In this document: positions 40,757 to 50,700 of the stretch, piece after piece
How positions within the stretch are numbered: the stretch's first letter is position 1
How the letters are laid out: each line of letters begins with the position of its first letter
DNA from: Saccharothrix obliqua
GTDB taxonomy: Bacteria > Actinomycetota > Actinomycetes > Mycobacteriales > Pseudonocardiaceae
Assembly (NCBI RefSeq): GCF_019375475.1
Contig: NZ_JAHXGQ010000013.1
Span: 124,001-188,000, forward strand
Reading direction: 5' to 3'
Length of the DNA stretch: 64,000 nt
The notes under the pieces: model-generated
The model's input: only the letters and a program-made list of their open reading frames with translations
What the model was told of the DNA's origin: nothing
Databases searched by the model: none
Translations under genes and position numbers: made by a program

Positions 40757-41194
40757 TTACGCCTGCACTGCGGCAATGGTGAACGCGACCGCCGCGACAA
40801 GGCTCGCGAACGCGCGCACGTGGTTCGCCGGCACCCATTCCCGCACGTACCGGGCCCAGAACTCGGGCGACGCCGCCCGCTCCAGCCGTTCGTTGCGCGG
40901 TACGTGGTAGGCGACGGTGAGCCCGAACCCGCCCACCCCGTACGCCGCCGCGCCGACCCAGCCGGCGACCGTACCGCCCATCGCGGCGGCGAGCACGGAG
41001 GCGAAGGCCGTGCCGACGAACACCGTGATGAACACCGGGTTCACCACGGCGGTGTTGATCGCGCGCATGGCGGCGACCGCCTCGGCGGGCCCGATCCGGC
41101 GCAGGCCGGGCAGGACCATCGCCGAGAACGCGAGGAAGACACCCGCCATAAGGCCGCACCCGAGTGCGGCGATGATGGTCATCGTCGAGGACAT
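40757..41194 (-). CDS. DUF1772 (anthrone oxygenase-like) membrane protein
   Basis: A 145-residue protein with four hydrophobic helices: IIAALGCGLMAGVFLAFSAMVL, PVFITVFVGTAFASVLAAA, VGAAAYGVGGFGLTVAY and a last helix FASLVAAVAFTIAAV. The loop HVPRNERLERA and FWARYVREWVPANHVRAF are family hallmarks of DUF1772. Function is unknown in bacteria. Starts ATG 41194. Confidence 0.85.
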   Translation of the reverse strand: MSSTMTIIAALGCGLMAGVFLAFSAMVLPGLRRIGPAEAVAAMRAINTAVVNPVFITVFVGTAFASVLAAAMGGTVAGWVGAAAYGVGGFGLTVAYHVPRNERLERAASPEFWARYVREWVPANHVRAFASLVAAVAFTIAAVQA

Positions 41195-41260
41195 GCGCAC
41201 AGTCAAGTCCACGTCGGTGGGAATTACGCCCCGATCAGGCGACTCCGCCGGTCGTGCTCG

Positions 41261-42652
<1,392 letters not shown>

Positions 42653-42721
42653 TCCATCGGAGGACGAACAAAGGGGCTTGCCAGGGTAGTCCCCGCCGCC
42701 CGGCCTCCGACGGGCGACCGG

Positions 42722-43102
42722 TCAGCCGCGCGGACGCGCCGGCCCGGCCGCCTCGCCCAGCCGGACCGTGCCCGCGTCGGCCGCGACCAGGCTGGTCCGC
42801 CGCCGCACCGCGCCGCCGTCCGCCACCAGCAGCGGTTCGAACGCGGCCGGCTCCACCGACGCCTCCGACAGCAGCGGCACCACGTGCTCGCGGACCTCGA
42901 ACGGCGACATCGCGCGCCGGTAGGCCACCACCGACTCGAACTCGACGGTCAGCACGAAGCGGTCGGCCTCGTCCAGGGCGCGGCCCAGTGAGCCGCGCAC
43001 GCAGCCCGGCCGCGCGGTCAGCAGCTCCAGGGCGCGTTCGGCGCGGGCGGTGAACTCCGCCACGGCGGGTTCGGGCACGGTGAACCGGCAGACGAGCAGC
43101 AC
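42722..43102 (-). CDS. Antibiotic biosynthesis monooxygenase-domain protein
   Basis: A 126-residue protein with a ferredoxin-like ABM fold: LLVCRFTVPEPAVAEFTARA, GSLGRALDEADRFVLTVEFE and YRRAMSPFEVREHVVPLLSE. Such proteins are quinol mono-oxygenases or heme-degrading-like enzymes of variable function. The start is GTG 43102, only 17 bp from the divergent small membrane-protein gene. Confidence 0.78.
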   Translation of the reverse strand: MLLVCRFTVPEPAVAEFTARAERALELLTARPGCVRGSLGRALDEADRFVLTVEFESVVAYRRAMSPFEVREHVVPLLSEASVEPAAFEPLLVADGGAVRRRTSLVAADAGTVRLGEAAGPARPRG

Positions 43103-43119
43103 GGTGCAAGGATGCCACG

Positions 43120-43383
43120 GTGGCGGATTCGAAGCGTGCGCTGATCCCCGGCGCCGGGCCGTTGGCGAAGGTGCCTGCACCGGTGGTGTTCGTGCTGGTG
43201 CTGGCCCTGTTCGGGGCGGGGGTGTTGATCCGGGGACCGGTGGGCGCGGCGTTGCTGGGCGTGCTCGCCCTGGGTGTGCTCGGCCTGCTGGCGACGACGT
43301 GGCGACTGCTCGCGCCCGGTGCGCGCGTGCTGCGGGTGCTGGTGCTGGCGGTGCTGCTGCTTGTGACCGCGTCCGTGCTCTGA
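43120..43383 (+). CDS. Small two-helix membrane protein
   Basis: An 87-residue protein with two long hydrophobic stretches (APVVFVLVLALFGAGVLI with AALLGVLALGVLGLLA, and VLRVLVLAVLLLVTASVL) and a short basic N-terminus. It resembles a small family that accompanies glyS in actinomycetes. The start is GTG 43120. Function unknown. Confidence 0.72.
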   Translation: MADSKRALIPGAGPLAKVPAPVVFVLVLALFGAGVLIRGPVGAALLGVLALGVLGLLATTWRLLAPGARVLRVLVLAVLLLVTASVL

Positions 43384-43391
43384 CCGTAGTA

Positions 43392-43414
43392 TTGGTGGTG
43401 AAAATCCATACCAA
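43392..43414. promoter_or_regulatory. Candidate metal-regulator operator before smtB/zur
   Basis: TTGGT (43392-43396) and ACCAA (43410-43414) flank GTGAAAATCCAT, in AT-rich DNA 13 bp before the start of the ArsR gene. The inner TGAAAAT resembles half of actinobacterial Zur boxes. Likely bound by SmtB and/or Zur. Confidence 0.45.
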
Positions 43415-43426
43415 CCGGGAGGCGCC

Positions 43427-43822
43427 GTGACGGTCGAAGTGCGGAGCGAGCACGTGCACTCCCCCGCCCGGGGCGCGGCGCTGCCCGTCCCGCCGGCGCG
43501 GACCCTGTCGGCCGCGGGTGAGCTGCTGCGCGCGCTGGCCGCGCCGGTGCGCATCGCCATAGTGCTCCAGCTCCGCGCGTCCGAGCGGTGCGTGCACGAG
43601 CTGGTCGAGGCGCTGGGCGTCGCGCAGCCGCTGATCAGCCAGCACCTGCGGGTGCTCAAGGCGGCGGGCGTCGTGCACGGCGAGCGGCACGGCCGCGAGG
43701 TGGTGTACCGCCTGGTGGACGAGCACCTCGCGCACATCGTGGTGGACGCGGTGGCGCACGTGGACGAGGGACCACGCACGCGTGGTATCAACTCCGGAGA
43801 ACTCGGGACGGAGGAACTGTGA
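43427..43822 (+). CDS. smtB: ArsR/SmtB-family metal-responsive repressor
   Basis: A 131-residue winged-helix repressor: LLRALAAPVRIAIVLQLRAS, recognition helix region VAQPLISQHLRVLKAAGVV, wing GERHGREVVYRL. The C-terminal helix has DEHLAHIVVDAVAHVDE, with Asp and three His positions fitting the alpha-5 zinc site of SmtB. The start is GTG 43427; the stop overlaps the zur start in a GTGA. In M. tuberculosis the same pair (Rv2358-Rv2359) is zinc-responsive, next to glyS. Confidence 0.92.
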   Translation: MTVEVRSEHVHSPARGAALPVPPARTLSAAGELLRALAAPVRIAIVLQLRASERCVHELVEALGVAQPLISQHLRVLKAAGVVHGERHGREVVYRLVDEHLAHIVVDAVAHVDEGPRTRGINSGELGTEEL

Positions 43823-44247
43823 CGACGAGCGAGCGCCCCAACACCTCGGTGCCTGGCCTGCGTTCCACCAAGCAGCGCACGGCGGTATCGCGGCTGCTCG
43901 ACTCGCTGGGCGAGTTCCGCTCCGCCCAGGAGCTGCACGAGGAGCTGCGCAAGCGCGGCGAGGGCATCGGCCTGACCACGGTGTACCGGACGCTCCAGTC
44001 GCTGGCCGACGCGGGCGAGGTGGACGTGCTGCGCACCGACTCCGGCGAGGCCATCTACCGGCGGTGCTCCGCGCATCACCACCACCACCTGGTGTGCCGG
44101 ACCTGCGGGCGCACCGTCGAGGTGGAGGGCCCGGCCGTGGAGAAGTGGGCCGACCGGGTCGCGGCGGAGAACGGGTTCTCCGAGGTCAGCCACACGGTCG
44201 AGATCTTCGGCACGTGCGAGGGCTGCGGGACCGATCAGCCCTCGTAG
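43819..44247 (+). CDS. zur: Fur-family zinc uptake regulator
   Basis: A 142-residue Fur-family protein. The DNA-binding domain has KQRTAVSRLLDSLGEFRSAQ and GLTTVYRTLQSLADAG; the metal region has RRCSAHHHHHLVCRTCGRT and ends EIFGTCEGCG, two CxxC zinc sites. The His-rich loop and coupling to SmtB indicate Zur rather than Fur. Translationally coupled to smtB; convergent and slightly overlapping with the next gene. Confidence 0.93.
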   Translation: MTTSERPNTSVPGLRSTKQRTAVSRLLDSLGEFRSAQELHEELRKRGEGIGLTTVYRTLQSLADAGEVDVLRTDSGEAIYRRCSAHHHHHLVCRTCGRTVEVEGPAVEKWADRVAAENGFSEVSHTVEIFGTCEGCGTDQPS

Positions 44248-44960
44248 GGGTCTTCGGGCGGCGTGATGGGCGTGACGCCGGTGATGGTGAACGTCGGCAC
44301 GTAGGCGTTGTCACGGGTGGCCGAGCCCGGCACGACCCGGCCGGTCGCCTCCACCCACTGGTCGTCCGGCAGCCCGCCCAGGTCGCGGCCCGCGGCCAGC
44401 ACCTTCACCGGTGACGCGTCGGCAGCGCAGCACGAGATCATCAACCGCGCCAGGTAGGTGCGGCCGTCCTTGCGCACCACGAACCCGGTGAGCCGGACGT
44501 TCCGGTCGTTCAGCGAGCCGGAGTCGTCCCACGCGGTGCGGGTGACGAACTCGCCGAGGGTCAGCGGCACCACCTGGTCGGCGGGCAGCGGCGCGAACCC
44601 GTTGCCCGGCTTCGCCTCCTGCGCGGCGTTGCGGTCCGAGCGGTTCACCGTGTCCGCGCCCAGCGCGGGCGGGCTGATCAGGAACACCGCCAGCACCGGC
44701 AGCAGCAGCATCCACGGGCTCCGCCCGGCGTGCCCGGTGTCCTCGGTGTGCCCGGTGTCCTCGGTGTCCTTCACGGTGGGACCACGCCGCAGGTCGCGGA
44801 CGATGGCGACGACCGCCAGCAGGATCATCACCGCGCCGGTCGCCACCAGCCACGGTTGCAGCGACTCCTTGACGTACCGCAGGTAGGTGCCGCTGAACGC
44901 CAGCTTGAGCAGCGCGCCGCCGAGCAGCACCAGCAGCACGTTCTGCGTCTCCCGCCTCAC
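44235..44960 (-). CDS. TIGR03943-family permease partner protein
   Basis: A 241-residue protein of the TIGR03943/DUF1980 family. Two or three N-terminal membrane helices (QNVLLVLLGGALLKLAF, WLVATGAVMILLAVVAI, WMLLLPVLAVFLISPPALG) precede an exported domain with VRLTGFVVRKDGRTYLARLM, then ISCCAADASPVKVLAA, where the Cys pair is typical. It always accompanies a UPF0718 permease and here overlaps it by GTGA. Position beside zur suggests a metal-related transport or insertion role, unproven. Confidence 0.85.
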   Translation of the reverse strand: MRRETQNVLLVLLGGALLKLAFSGTYLRYVKESLQPWLVATGAVMILLAVVAIVRDLRRGPTVKDTEDTGHTEDTGHAGRSPWMLLLPVLAVFLISPPALGADTVNRSDRNAAQEAKPGNGFAPLPADQVVPLTLGEFVTRTAWDDSGSLNDRNVRLTGFVVRKDGRTYLARLMISCCAADASPVKVLAAGRDLGGLPDDQWVEATGRVVPGSATRDNAYVPTFTITGVTPITPPEDPYEG

Positions 44961-45961
44961 AGGAACACCACTCCCGCCGCCAGGGCGCTCAGGACCGCCA
45001 CCACGAACGTCACCGGCGCGAAGCGGGCCGCGAACGACCGCCCGAACGCGCCCGCCTGCAACGCCACGAGCTTCACGTCCACCGCCGGGCCCACCACCAG
45101 GAACACCAGTCGCGGCAGCAGCGGCAACGCCGTCATCGACACCGCGACGAACGCGTCCGCCTCGCTGCACAACGCCAGCACCACCGCGAGCAACGCCATC
45201 ACCAGCACGCCGAGCAGCAGTTGCGCGCCCAGCGCCTCCAGCCACGCCGCGGGCACCACCACGTTGAACACCGCCGCGAACAGGCCGCCGAGCACCAGGA
45301 AACCACCCGCCTCGACCAGGTCGTGCCGGGCCGTCTCGGCGAACACCGCCCAGCGGGACGTGCCGGTGCGCTCCGGCAACCGCCGCAACGCGCGCTCCGC
45401 GATCCACCCGGCCTTGCCGAACCGCGTCCACAGCCACCCCATCACCACGGCCGTGAGCAGGGAGCCCACGAACCGCGCGGGGACCATCAACGGCGCGTCG
45501 CGGAACGCCACGGCCGTCGACACCAGCACGATCGGGTTCACGGCGGGCGCGGCGAGCAGGAACGCCAGCGCCGCGGCGGGCGCCACGCCCTGCTGCATCA
45601 GCCGCCGCGCCACCGGCACCGACGCGCACTCGCACCCCGGCAACGCGACACCCGCGACACCCGCCACCGGCACGGCCAGCGCGGGTTTGGCGGGCAGCAA
45701 CCGCCGCAACGCGCCCGTCGGCACGAAGGCGGCGATCGCACCGCTGATCAGCACGCCGAGCACCAGGAACGGCATCGCCTGCACGCACACCGCGACGAAC
45801 ACCGTGGACGCGGTCCGCAGCACCGGCACGTCCAGCACCGCCACCAGCCGGTCCTGGAGGACCAGGGCCAGCACCAGCAACGCGCACAGCACTTCCAGCG
45901 ACGTGACGCGCGGGCGCGGGCGACGTGGGCGTGACCCCCTGATCTCGCCAGTGATTGTCAC
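44957..45961 (-). CDS. UPF0718 (DUF318) predicted permease
   Basis: A 334-residue membrane protein with about eight helices and the family motif VALPGCECASVPVARRLMQQ, plus LAAPAVNPIVLVSTAVAF and LCSEADAFVAVSM. The Cys-Glu-Cys and Cys-Ser-Glu motifs within helices could bind metal. The start is GTG 45961 (VTITGEIRGSRPR); VTSLEVLCALLVL further in is possible. A TTTCGAAA palindrome lies directly upstream. Coupled to the TIGR03943 gene; the pair may be controlled by the nearby Zur. Confidence 0.87.
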   Translation of the reverse strand: MTITGEIRGSRPRRPRPRVTSLEVLCALLVLALVLQDRLVAVLDVPVLRTASTVFVAVCVQAMPFLVLGVLISGAIAAFVPTGALRRLLPAKPALAVPVAGVAGVALPGCECASVPVARRLMQQGVAPAAALAFLLAAPAVNPIVLVSTAVAFRDAPLMVPARFVGSLLTAVVMGWLWTRFGKAGWIAERALRRLPERTGTSRWAVFAETARHDLVEAGGFLVLGGLFAAVFNVVVPAAWLEALGAQLLLGVLVMALLAVVLALCSEADAFVAVSMTALPLLPRLVFLVVGPAVDVKLVALQAGAFGRSFAARFAPVTFVVAVLSALAAGVVFL

Positions 45962-46002
45962 TTTCGAAATGATGCCAGGTGCCGCAAGTCGCCCCGAACG
46001 GG

Positions 46003-46269
46003 CTACGCCGGGTCCTCCACGCGCAGCTCGTCGATGGTCGCCAGCACGTCGAGCACGCCGGCCGCCGGCAGCAGCGGTTCCACCACCGCCGTCACGCCGC
46101 GCCCCTCGGCCACCACCGACTCGGCCAGCGCCACCGCCTCGTCCCGCTGGTACGGGCCGCACACGAACGAGTCCCACTCCTCGCCCGCCGACGCCTCGAA
46201 CGTGACGGCCCACGGCAGTCCCGCGACGTCCGCCTCGTCATCCGGCTCGTACACGACCACACCGGCCAT
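46003..46269 (-). CDS. Small acidic hypothetical protein
   Basis: An 88-residue acidic protein ([20 protein letters not shown] to LRVEDPA) with no recognised domain. Its ATG shares one base with the stop of the YbjN-like gene (TGATG), so it is coupled to it and, further upstream, to uppS. Confidence 0.65.
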   Translation of the reverse strand: MAGVVVYEPDDEADVAGLPWAVTFEASAGEEWDSFVCGPYQRDEAVALAESVVAEGRGVTAVVEPLLPAAGVLDVLATIDELRVEDPA

Positions 46270-46697
46270 CAGGCGCCGCCCTCCACGTCCGCCAGCAGCT
46301 CCGACCGCAGCTGGGACGCCGTCGAGACGACCAGCATCAGCAGGGTGCTCAGCGGCTCGCCACGCAGGCCCTCCGCCGGGAACGCGTACCGCAGCGTCAC
46401 GTCCATGCCGCGCTCGGTGCGCACCACGCCGAGCGTGCCGAACAAGCCCCGGCCCGCCCGCTCCGCGGCCGACACCGACAGGTTCCGGTCCTCCGGCAGG
46501 TCCCACGCCACCACGCAGGTCAGGCTCAGCACGGTCAGGCCCTCCGCCAACCGCATCGCCTGCACCGCGCACGGGATGTCGCCGTGCCGGAAGCTCAACG
46601 CGCCGTCGTCGTCCACGTGCACCTCGTGGAACAGCTCCAGGGCGCCTCGCGCGGCGGTCAGCAGTTCCGCCGTCACCGCGGCGTCGTCGTCGGTCAC
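46269..46697 (-). CDS. YbjN-like / type III chaperone-fold protein
   Basis: A 142-residue protein that looks like the actinobacterial YbjN/T3SC-like family: [35 protein letters not shown], and [18 protein letters not shown]. The GTG start at 46697 overlaps the uppS stop (GTGA). Function unknown; similar small proteins are thought to assist protein interactions. Confidence 0.6.
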   Translation of the reverse strand: MTDDDAAVTAELLTAARGALELFHEVHVDDDGALSFRHGDIPCAVQAMRLAEGLTVLSLTCVVAWDLPEDRNLSVSAAERAGRGLFGTLGVVRTERGMDVTLRYAFPAEGLRGEPLSTLLMLVVSTASQLRSELLADVEGGA

Positions 46698-47527
46698 CGG
46701 TTCTCCTCCGGTTCGTCGGGCTCGTCGGGCTTGTCCACGGCGCCACCGAACCGCCGGTCCCGCCGGGCGAACGCCTCGCACGCCCGCCAGAGGTCCTGCC
46801 GGTCGAAGTCGGGCCACAGGATGTCCTGGAACACCAGCTCGGCGTACGCCGACTGCCACAGCAGGAAGTTCGACGTGCGCTGCTCGCCCGAGGGGCGGAT
46901 GAACAGGTCCACGTCCGGCATGTCCGGCTGGTACAGGTAGCGGGCCAGCGTGCGCTCGTCGACCTTGTCCGGGTTGATGCGGCCCTCGGCGGCCAGCCGC
47001 GCGATCTCGCGTGCCGCGTCGCCGATCTCCGCCCGCCCGCCGTAGTTGATGCACATCGCGAGGTTCAGCACGGTGTTCTCCCGCGTGCGCTCCTCCGCGA
47101 CCTCGAGTTCCTTGATGACGCTGCGCCACAGCTTCGGCCGCCGACCCGCCCAGCGCACCCGGACGCCCAGCTCGTCCAGCTCGTCCGTGCGGTGGTGGAT
47201 GACGTCGCGGCTGAAGCCCATCAGGAAGCGCACCTCCTCCGGGCTGCGCCGCCAGTTCTCCGTGGAGAACGCGTACAGCGAGAGCCACTTGACGCCCAGC
47301 TCGATCGCGCCCTTCGCGGCCTCCACCACCACGGCCTCGCCGCGCTTGTGGCCCTCGATGCGGGACAGGCCGCGCTGGTTGGCCCACCGGCCGTTGCCGT
47401 CCATCACGATCGCGATGTGCTTGGGCACCAGGTCCGCCGGGAGCGCGGGCGGGACGGCGCCGGACGGGTGCGGTTCCGGGGGTCGGGGAACGCGCTGGGC
47501 GCGCTCGACCCGCCTGCGGCGGAGCAT
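46694..47527 (-). CDS. uppS: Isoprenyl transferase (Z-polyprenyl diphosphate synthase)
   Basis: A 277-residue cis-prenyltransferase that elongates farnesyl or related diphosphates to the long-chain lipid carrier for cell-wall synthesis. Motifs: [20 protein letters not shown] with the catalytic Asp, [21 protein letters not shown], and [21 protein letters not shown] basic N-terminal extension of about 35 residues is usual in actinobacteria. Starts ATG 47527. Leads an operon with two small coupled genes. Confidence 0.97.
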   Translation of the reverse strand: MLRRRRVERAQRVPRPPEPHPSGAVPPALPADLVPKHIAIVMDGNGRWANQRGLSRIEGHKRGEAVVVEAAKGAIELGVKWLSLYAFSTENWRRSPEEVRFLMGFSRDVIHHRTDELDELGVRVRWAGRRPKLWRSVIKELEVAEERTRENTVLNLAMCINYGGRAEIGDAAREIARLAAEGRINPDKVDERTLARYLYQPDMPDVDLFIRPSGEQRTSNFLLWQSAYAELVFQDILWPDFDRQDLWRACEAFARRDRRFGGAVDKPDEPDEPEENR

Positions 47528-47595
47528 TCGGGAGGGTCCTCTCGGCGTGGTCGGCGTTCGTCCCCGTGGGGGCGGGGACCTTCGGGCGAGCGACT

Positions 47596-48348
47596 TTATC
47601 CGTCCGCCAGCGGTGCCTTTCGCTCGACCAGCGGCAGCGACCGCAGCTGCCGCTCCAGGTGCCACTGGAGGTGCGCCGCGACCAGGCCGCTCGCCTCGCG
47701 GCGCGGCGCGTTCGGGATGCGGTCCACCACGTCCCAGTCGCCGTGCAGCAGCGCGCCGAGCAGCCGCACCGTGTCCTGGTTCGGCTGGGCGCTGCCCGGC
47801 GGGCGGCAGCCGTGGCACACCAGGCCGCCCGCGTGCACGTTGAACGCCCGGTGCGGGCCGGGGTCGCCGCAGCGGGCGCACTCGTCCACCGCCGGCGCCC
47901 ACCCCGCGAACGCCATCGCGCGCATCAGGAACGCGTCCAGGACCAGCGAGGCGTCCCGCTCCTTCGCCGCCAGCGCCCGCAGCGCCCCGGTGACCAGGAG
48001 GTACAGCCGCAGCACCGGCTCGCCCTCCTCCGCGGTCAGCCGGTCGGCCGTCTCCAGCACCGCGCACGCCGCCGTGTAGCGCTGGTAGTCGCCGACCAGG
48101 GCGACGCCGAACGCGTCCAGCGTCTGCACCTGCGTGACGACGTCCAGCGAGCGGCCCGGGTAGAACTGGACGTCCACGTGCCCGAACGGCTCCAGCCGCG
48201 CGCCGAACCGGGACGACGTCCGGCGCACCCCCTTGGCCACCGCGCGCACCTTGCCGTGCCGCTGGGTCAGCAGCGTGATGATGCGGTCGGCCTCGCCGAG
48301 CTTCTGCACCCGCAGGACCACGCCCGTGTCCCGGTACAGGTTGGCCAT
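47596..48348 (-). CDS. recO: DNA repair protein RecO
   Basis: A 250-residue RecO, which loads RecA on SSB-coated gaps with RecR. It begins [20 protein letters not shown], with an OB-fold to about residue 80 ([20 protein letters not shown]), and has a zinc cluster [10 protein letters not shown] and CHGCRPPG in the C-terminal domain. Starts ATG 48348, one base from the era stop, so the two are co-transcribed. Confidence 0.96.
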   Translation of the reverse strand: MANLYRDTGVVLRVQKLGEADRIITLLTQRHGKVRAVAKGVRRTSSRFGARLEPFGHVDVQFYPGRSLDVVTQVQTLDAFGVALVGDYQRYTAACAVLETADRLTAEEGEPVLRLYLLVTGALRALAAKERDASLVLDAFLMRAMAFAGWAPAVDECARCGDPGPHRAFNVHAGGLVCHGCRPPGSAQPNQDTVRLLGALLHGDWDVVDRIPNAPRREASGLVAAHLQWHLERQLRSLPLVERKAPLADG

Positions 48349-48349
48349 C

Positions 48350-49246
48350 TCAGAAGCCGAGCCTGCGCAGCTGCTTCGGGTCGCGCTGCCAGTCCTTCGC
48401 GATCTTGACGTGCAGGTCCAGGTAGACGCGCGTGCCGAGCAGCTTCTCGATGTGCCGGCGGGCCGTGATGCCCACCTGTTTGAGCCGTTCGCCCCGGTGG
48501 CCGAGGATGATCGCCTTCTGGCTGGGGCGCTCCACGAACACGTTGGCGTGCACGTCGACCAGGTCGTCACGCCCCTCGCGGGGCAGCATCTCCTCCACCA
48601 CGACCGCGATCGAGTGCGGCAGCTCGTCGCGCACGCCCTCCAGCGCCGCCTCCCGGATCAGCTCGCCCACCAGCGTCTGCTCCGGCTCGTCGGTCAGCTC
48701 GCCGTCCGGGTAGAGCGCCGGGCCGGCGGGCATCCGGCGCACCAGGAGGTCGGCGAGCGTGTCCACCTGGAACCCGTCCCGCGCCGAGACGGGGATCAGC
48801 TCGGCGAACTCCATCACCCGCTGGAGGGCGAGGAGCTGCTCGGCCACCTGCTGCTGGGACGCGAGGTCGGTCTTGGTGACGATCCCGATCACCGGGGTGC
48901 GCTTGGCGATCTTCTCCAGCTCGGCGGCGATGAAGCGGTCGCCCGGCCCGACCTTCTGGTCGGCGGGCACGCAGAAGCCCACCACGTCCACCTCCGACCA
49001 GGTCTCGCGGACCAGGTCGTTGAGGCGCTGGCCGAGCAGCGTGCGCGGCCGGTGCAGGCCGGGCGTGTCGACCAGCACCAGCTGCCCGTCCGGGCGGTGC
49101 ACGATCCCCCGGATGGTGTGCCGCGTCGTCTGGGGCTTGCTGGAGGTGATCGCGACCTTGGTCCCGACCAGCGCGTTGGTCAACGTCGACTTGCCGGCGT
49201 TGGGGCGTCCGACAAAGCACGCGAACCCGGAGCGAAAACCATCCAT
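48350..49246 (-). CDS. era: GTPase Era
   Basis: A 298-residue Era GTPase, needed for 30S subunit maturation. G1 FVGRPNAGKST, G2/G3 TTRHTIRGIV and LVDTPGLHRPRT, G4 VTKTDLA; C-terminal KH domain with HANVFVERPSQKAIILGHRG and LGTRVYLDLHVKIAKDW. The ATG at 49246 is preceded by GGGGGG. Followed immediately by recO. Confidence 0.97.
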   Translation of the reverse strand: MDGFRSGFACFVGRPNAGKSTLTNALVGTKVAITSSKPQTTRHTIRGIVHRPDGQLVLVDTPGLHRPRTLLGQRLNDLVRETWSEVDVVGFCVPADQKVGPGDRFIAAELEKIAKRTPVIGIVTKTDLASQQQVAEQLLALQRVMEFAELIPVSARDGFQVDTLADLLVRRMPAGPALYPDGELTDEPEQTLVGELIREAALEGVRDELPHSIAVVVEEMLPREGRDDLVDVHANVFVERPSQKAIILGHRGERLKQVGITARRHIEKLLGTRVYLDLHVKIAKDWQRDPKQLRRLGF

Positions 49247-50183
49247 CCCCCCATTGTCCCCAACCACACGCCCCCCGCCCCTCCGCCCCTACATACCCGC
49301 GTCTTGGCCGTGTCCAATGCTGTGGGGACGGTGTTCGGTTTACCTCGGGGGCGGGGTTTCACTCCATGTCGTGAACCGGCTGCGGATCGGGCACTTTTCG
49401 GCGGCGGATTTCGTTGCCGAGGAAGTATGGAGGCGAGGCGCGGCGGGGGCACGTGCAACGGCGGACTCGCGCGTACCTGCACGCTCCGCCCCCTCCCCGC
49501 CCGGCCCTCACGGCGAGCACGGCCCTCACCGGACCCCGCTCGCCACCGGACCCCGCTCACCGCACCAACCCGGTCCGCCACCGGCCACGCACGGCTCGCC
49601 CCGGCACACGGCCCGCACTCACGGCCTGCCCCTCGGCGGCCTGCCACGCCCGCACACCATCGCCCCTGCCCGGCCGCCAGCGGCCAGCACACCCATCGCC
49701 CTCACACCCGGCCGCCGCCCACTGCCCCCGGCCGGTCCCGCCCGCGCACCTTCGCCCCCATCGACACATCTCGCCCACCCCGGCTCTCGCCCACCGAGCC
49801 GGATTCGCCGGGCCGGGCCTGCCCCACCCTGCTTCGCTGCTCCCTGCCCGGTCCGCCGCAGTCCCCCGCCGCAGTCCCGCCCCGCACCGGGCGGGTTCCT
49901 GTCGTGCCCCGTGCCCCGCGGCCGCGCCCGCCCCGCACCCCTCCAGCCCCGCGCCGGCCTCGCCCCAGGGCGCCCCGCGCCCGCTCCCACCGTGCCGGGC
50001 CTGCCAGGGGGGTCACCCGCCCGTGCCCTGCCGCCTCGTGCCCGCCGTGCAGGGGCTGCCGCCCCCCTGGCTCGCTGGCCGTCTCCCTGGGCCGGATCGC
50101 AGGCCGGATTCCCAAGCCGCCGCAGCGAATCCGAGGCCGCCGGACCAGCGGGTGACTCGGCCGGTGCGGCGTGGTCTGGCGAG

Positions 50184-50207
50184 GGTGGTGAGAGCGCTCT
50201 CACCACC
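50184..50207. promoter_or_regulatory. 24-bp perfect palindrome with LacI-type core
   Basis: A perfect palindrome whose central 14 bases are TGAGAGCGCTCTCA, flanked by GGTGG/CCACC. The core matches operators of LacI-family sugar repressors in actinomycetes (compare TGGGAGCGCTCCCA of CebR). No sugar gene or LacI gene is in the vicinity, so it may be an orphan site or part of a remnant. Confidence 0.6.
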
Positions 50208-50225
50208 GCCGCAGCGGCACGATTT

Positions 50226-50307
50226 ACCCGCTTCGGCGAGTAGAACCGGCGCGCGGAGCCTGGGCCCACCCGCTCCGGCAAGCAAAGCCGGCGCGGAGCC
50301 GGGGTGG
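50226..50307. repeat. Imperfect 41-bp direct repeat
   Basis: Two similar units, about 50226-50266 and 50267-50307, share ACCCGCT(T/C)CGGC, AGCCGGCGC-like and GGAGCC blocks in the same order. They lie between the palindrome and the ferredoxin gene's end and contain GC-rich complementary stretches that may form terminators. Confidence 0.6.
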
Positions 50308-50326
50308 GTCGAGGCGGTGGGTCGGG

Positions 50327-50671
50327 TTACGCCTGAGCTGGTGGGGTGATGCGGTTCAGGTCGAGGGTCGTGGGTAGGGGGCCGCCGGTGGTCAGCCACT
50401 GCTCCAAGTCGTCCATGACCTCGTCACGCAGGACGAAACCGAGCCAGACCGGCTTGGCCCCGGGTGGCTTCACCACGATCACGTTCGAGTGCTCGCAAGC
50501 GTCCAAGCAGTCCGCCGTCCGCACGCGCACCCGGCCACCGGAGGTGGCGGCCAGCGTGCGCAGGCGCAGGAGTTGGGCCTCGTGGTCGTAGTCGGGGTGC
50601 TTCTTCACGGTGCCGCAGCAGCAGCCGCGGCACACGGTCACGTGGGCCCGCGCAGCCCAGGGTCGGGTCAT
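50327..50671 (-). CDS. Thioredoxin-like [2Fe-2S] ferredoxin domain protein
   Basis: A 114-residue protein of the thioredoxin-fold 2Fe-2S family. Cluster ligands fit VCRGCCCGTVKKHPDYDH near the N-terminus and ADCLDACEHSNVIVVKP in the middle (pattern C-x-x-C/C plus C-x3-C). The rest (WLGFVLRDEVMDDLEQWL) is the usual C-terminal helix. In related genomes such proteins are annotated (2Fe-2S) ferredoxin; the redox partner is unknown. Starts ATG 50671, 29 bp behind the deaminase-like gene. Confidence 0.82.
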   Translation of the reverse strand: MTRPWAARAHVTVCRGCCCGTVKKHPDYDHEAQLLRLRTLAATSGGRVRVRTADCLDACEHSNVIVVKPPGAKPVWLGFVLRDEVMDDLEQWLTTGGPLPTTLDLNRITPPAQA

Positions 50672-50700
50672 GCCGCGGCCCCGAACAACACCACAGCCAT

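Larger units (their letters stand above)
49247..50326. other. C-rich gene-free stretch of about 1.1 kb
   Basis: Every frame in both directions gives Pro/Ala/Arg low-complexity sequence, and no frame shows a start with ribosome binding site plus domain. The + strand is strongly cytosine-rich from about 49480 to 50060 (many CCCC runs), so the minus strand has G-run clusters that could form G-quadruplexes. At its right end are a 24-bp palindrome and an imperfect direct repeat. I see no RNA gene. Confidence 0.6.

Noticed and set aside
45963-45970. TTTCGAAA as a defined Zur box
   Set aside because: Only eight symmetrical bases and a poor fit to the longer actinobacterial Zur consensus; kept only as a remark in the permease entry.
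49414-50349. Long proline-rich open frames in the C-rich gap
   Set aside because: Several frames are open on both strands at once, all low complexity, with no domain and no credible ribosome binding site; open frames are expected by chance at this GC content.
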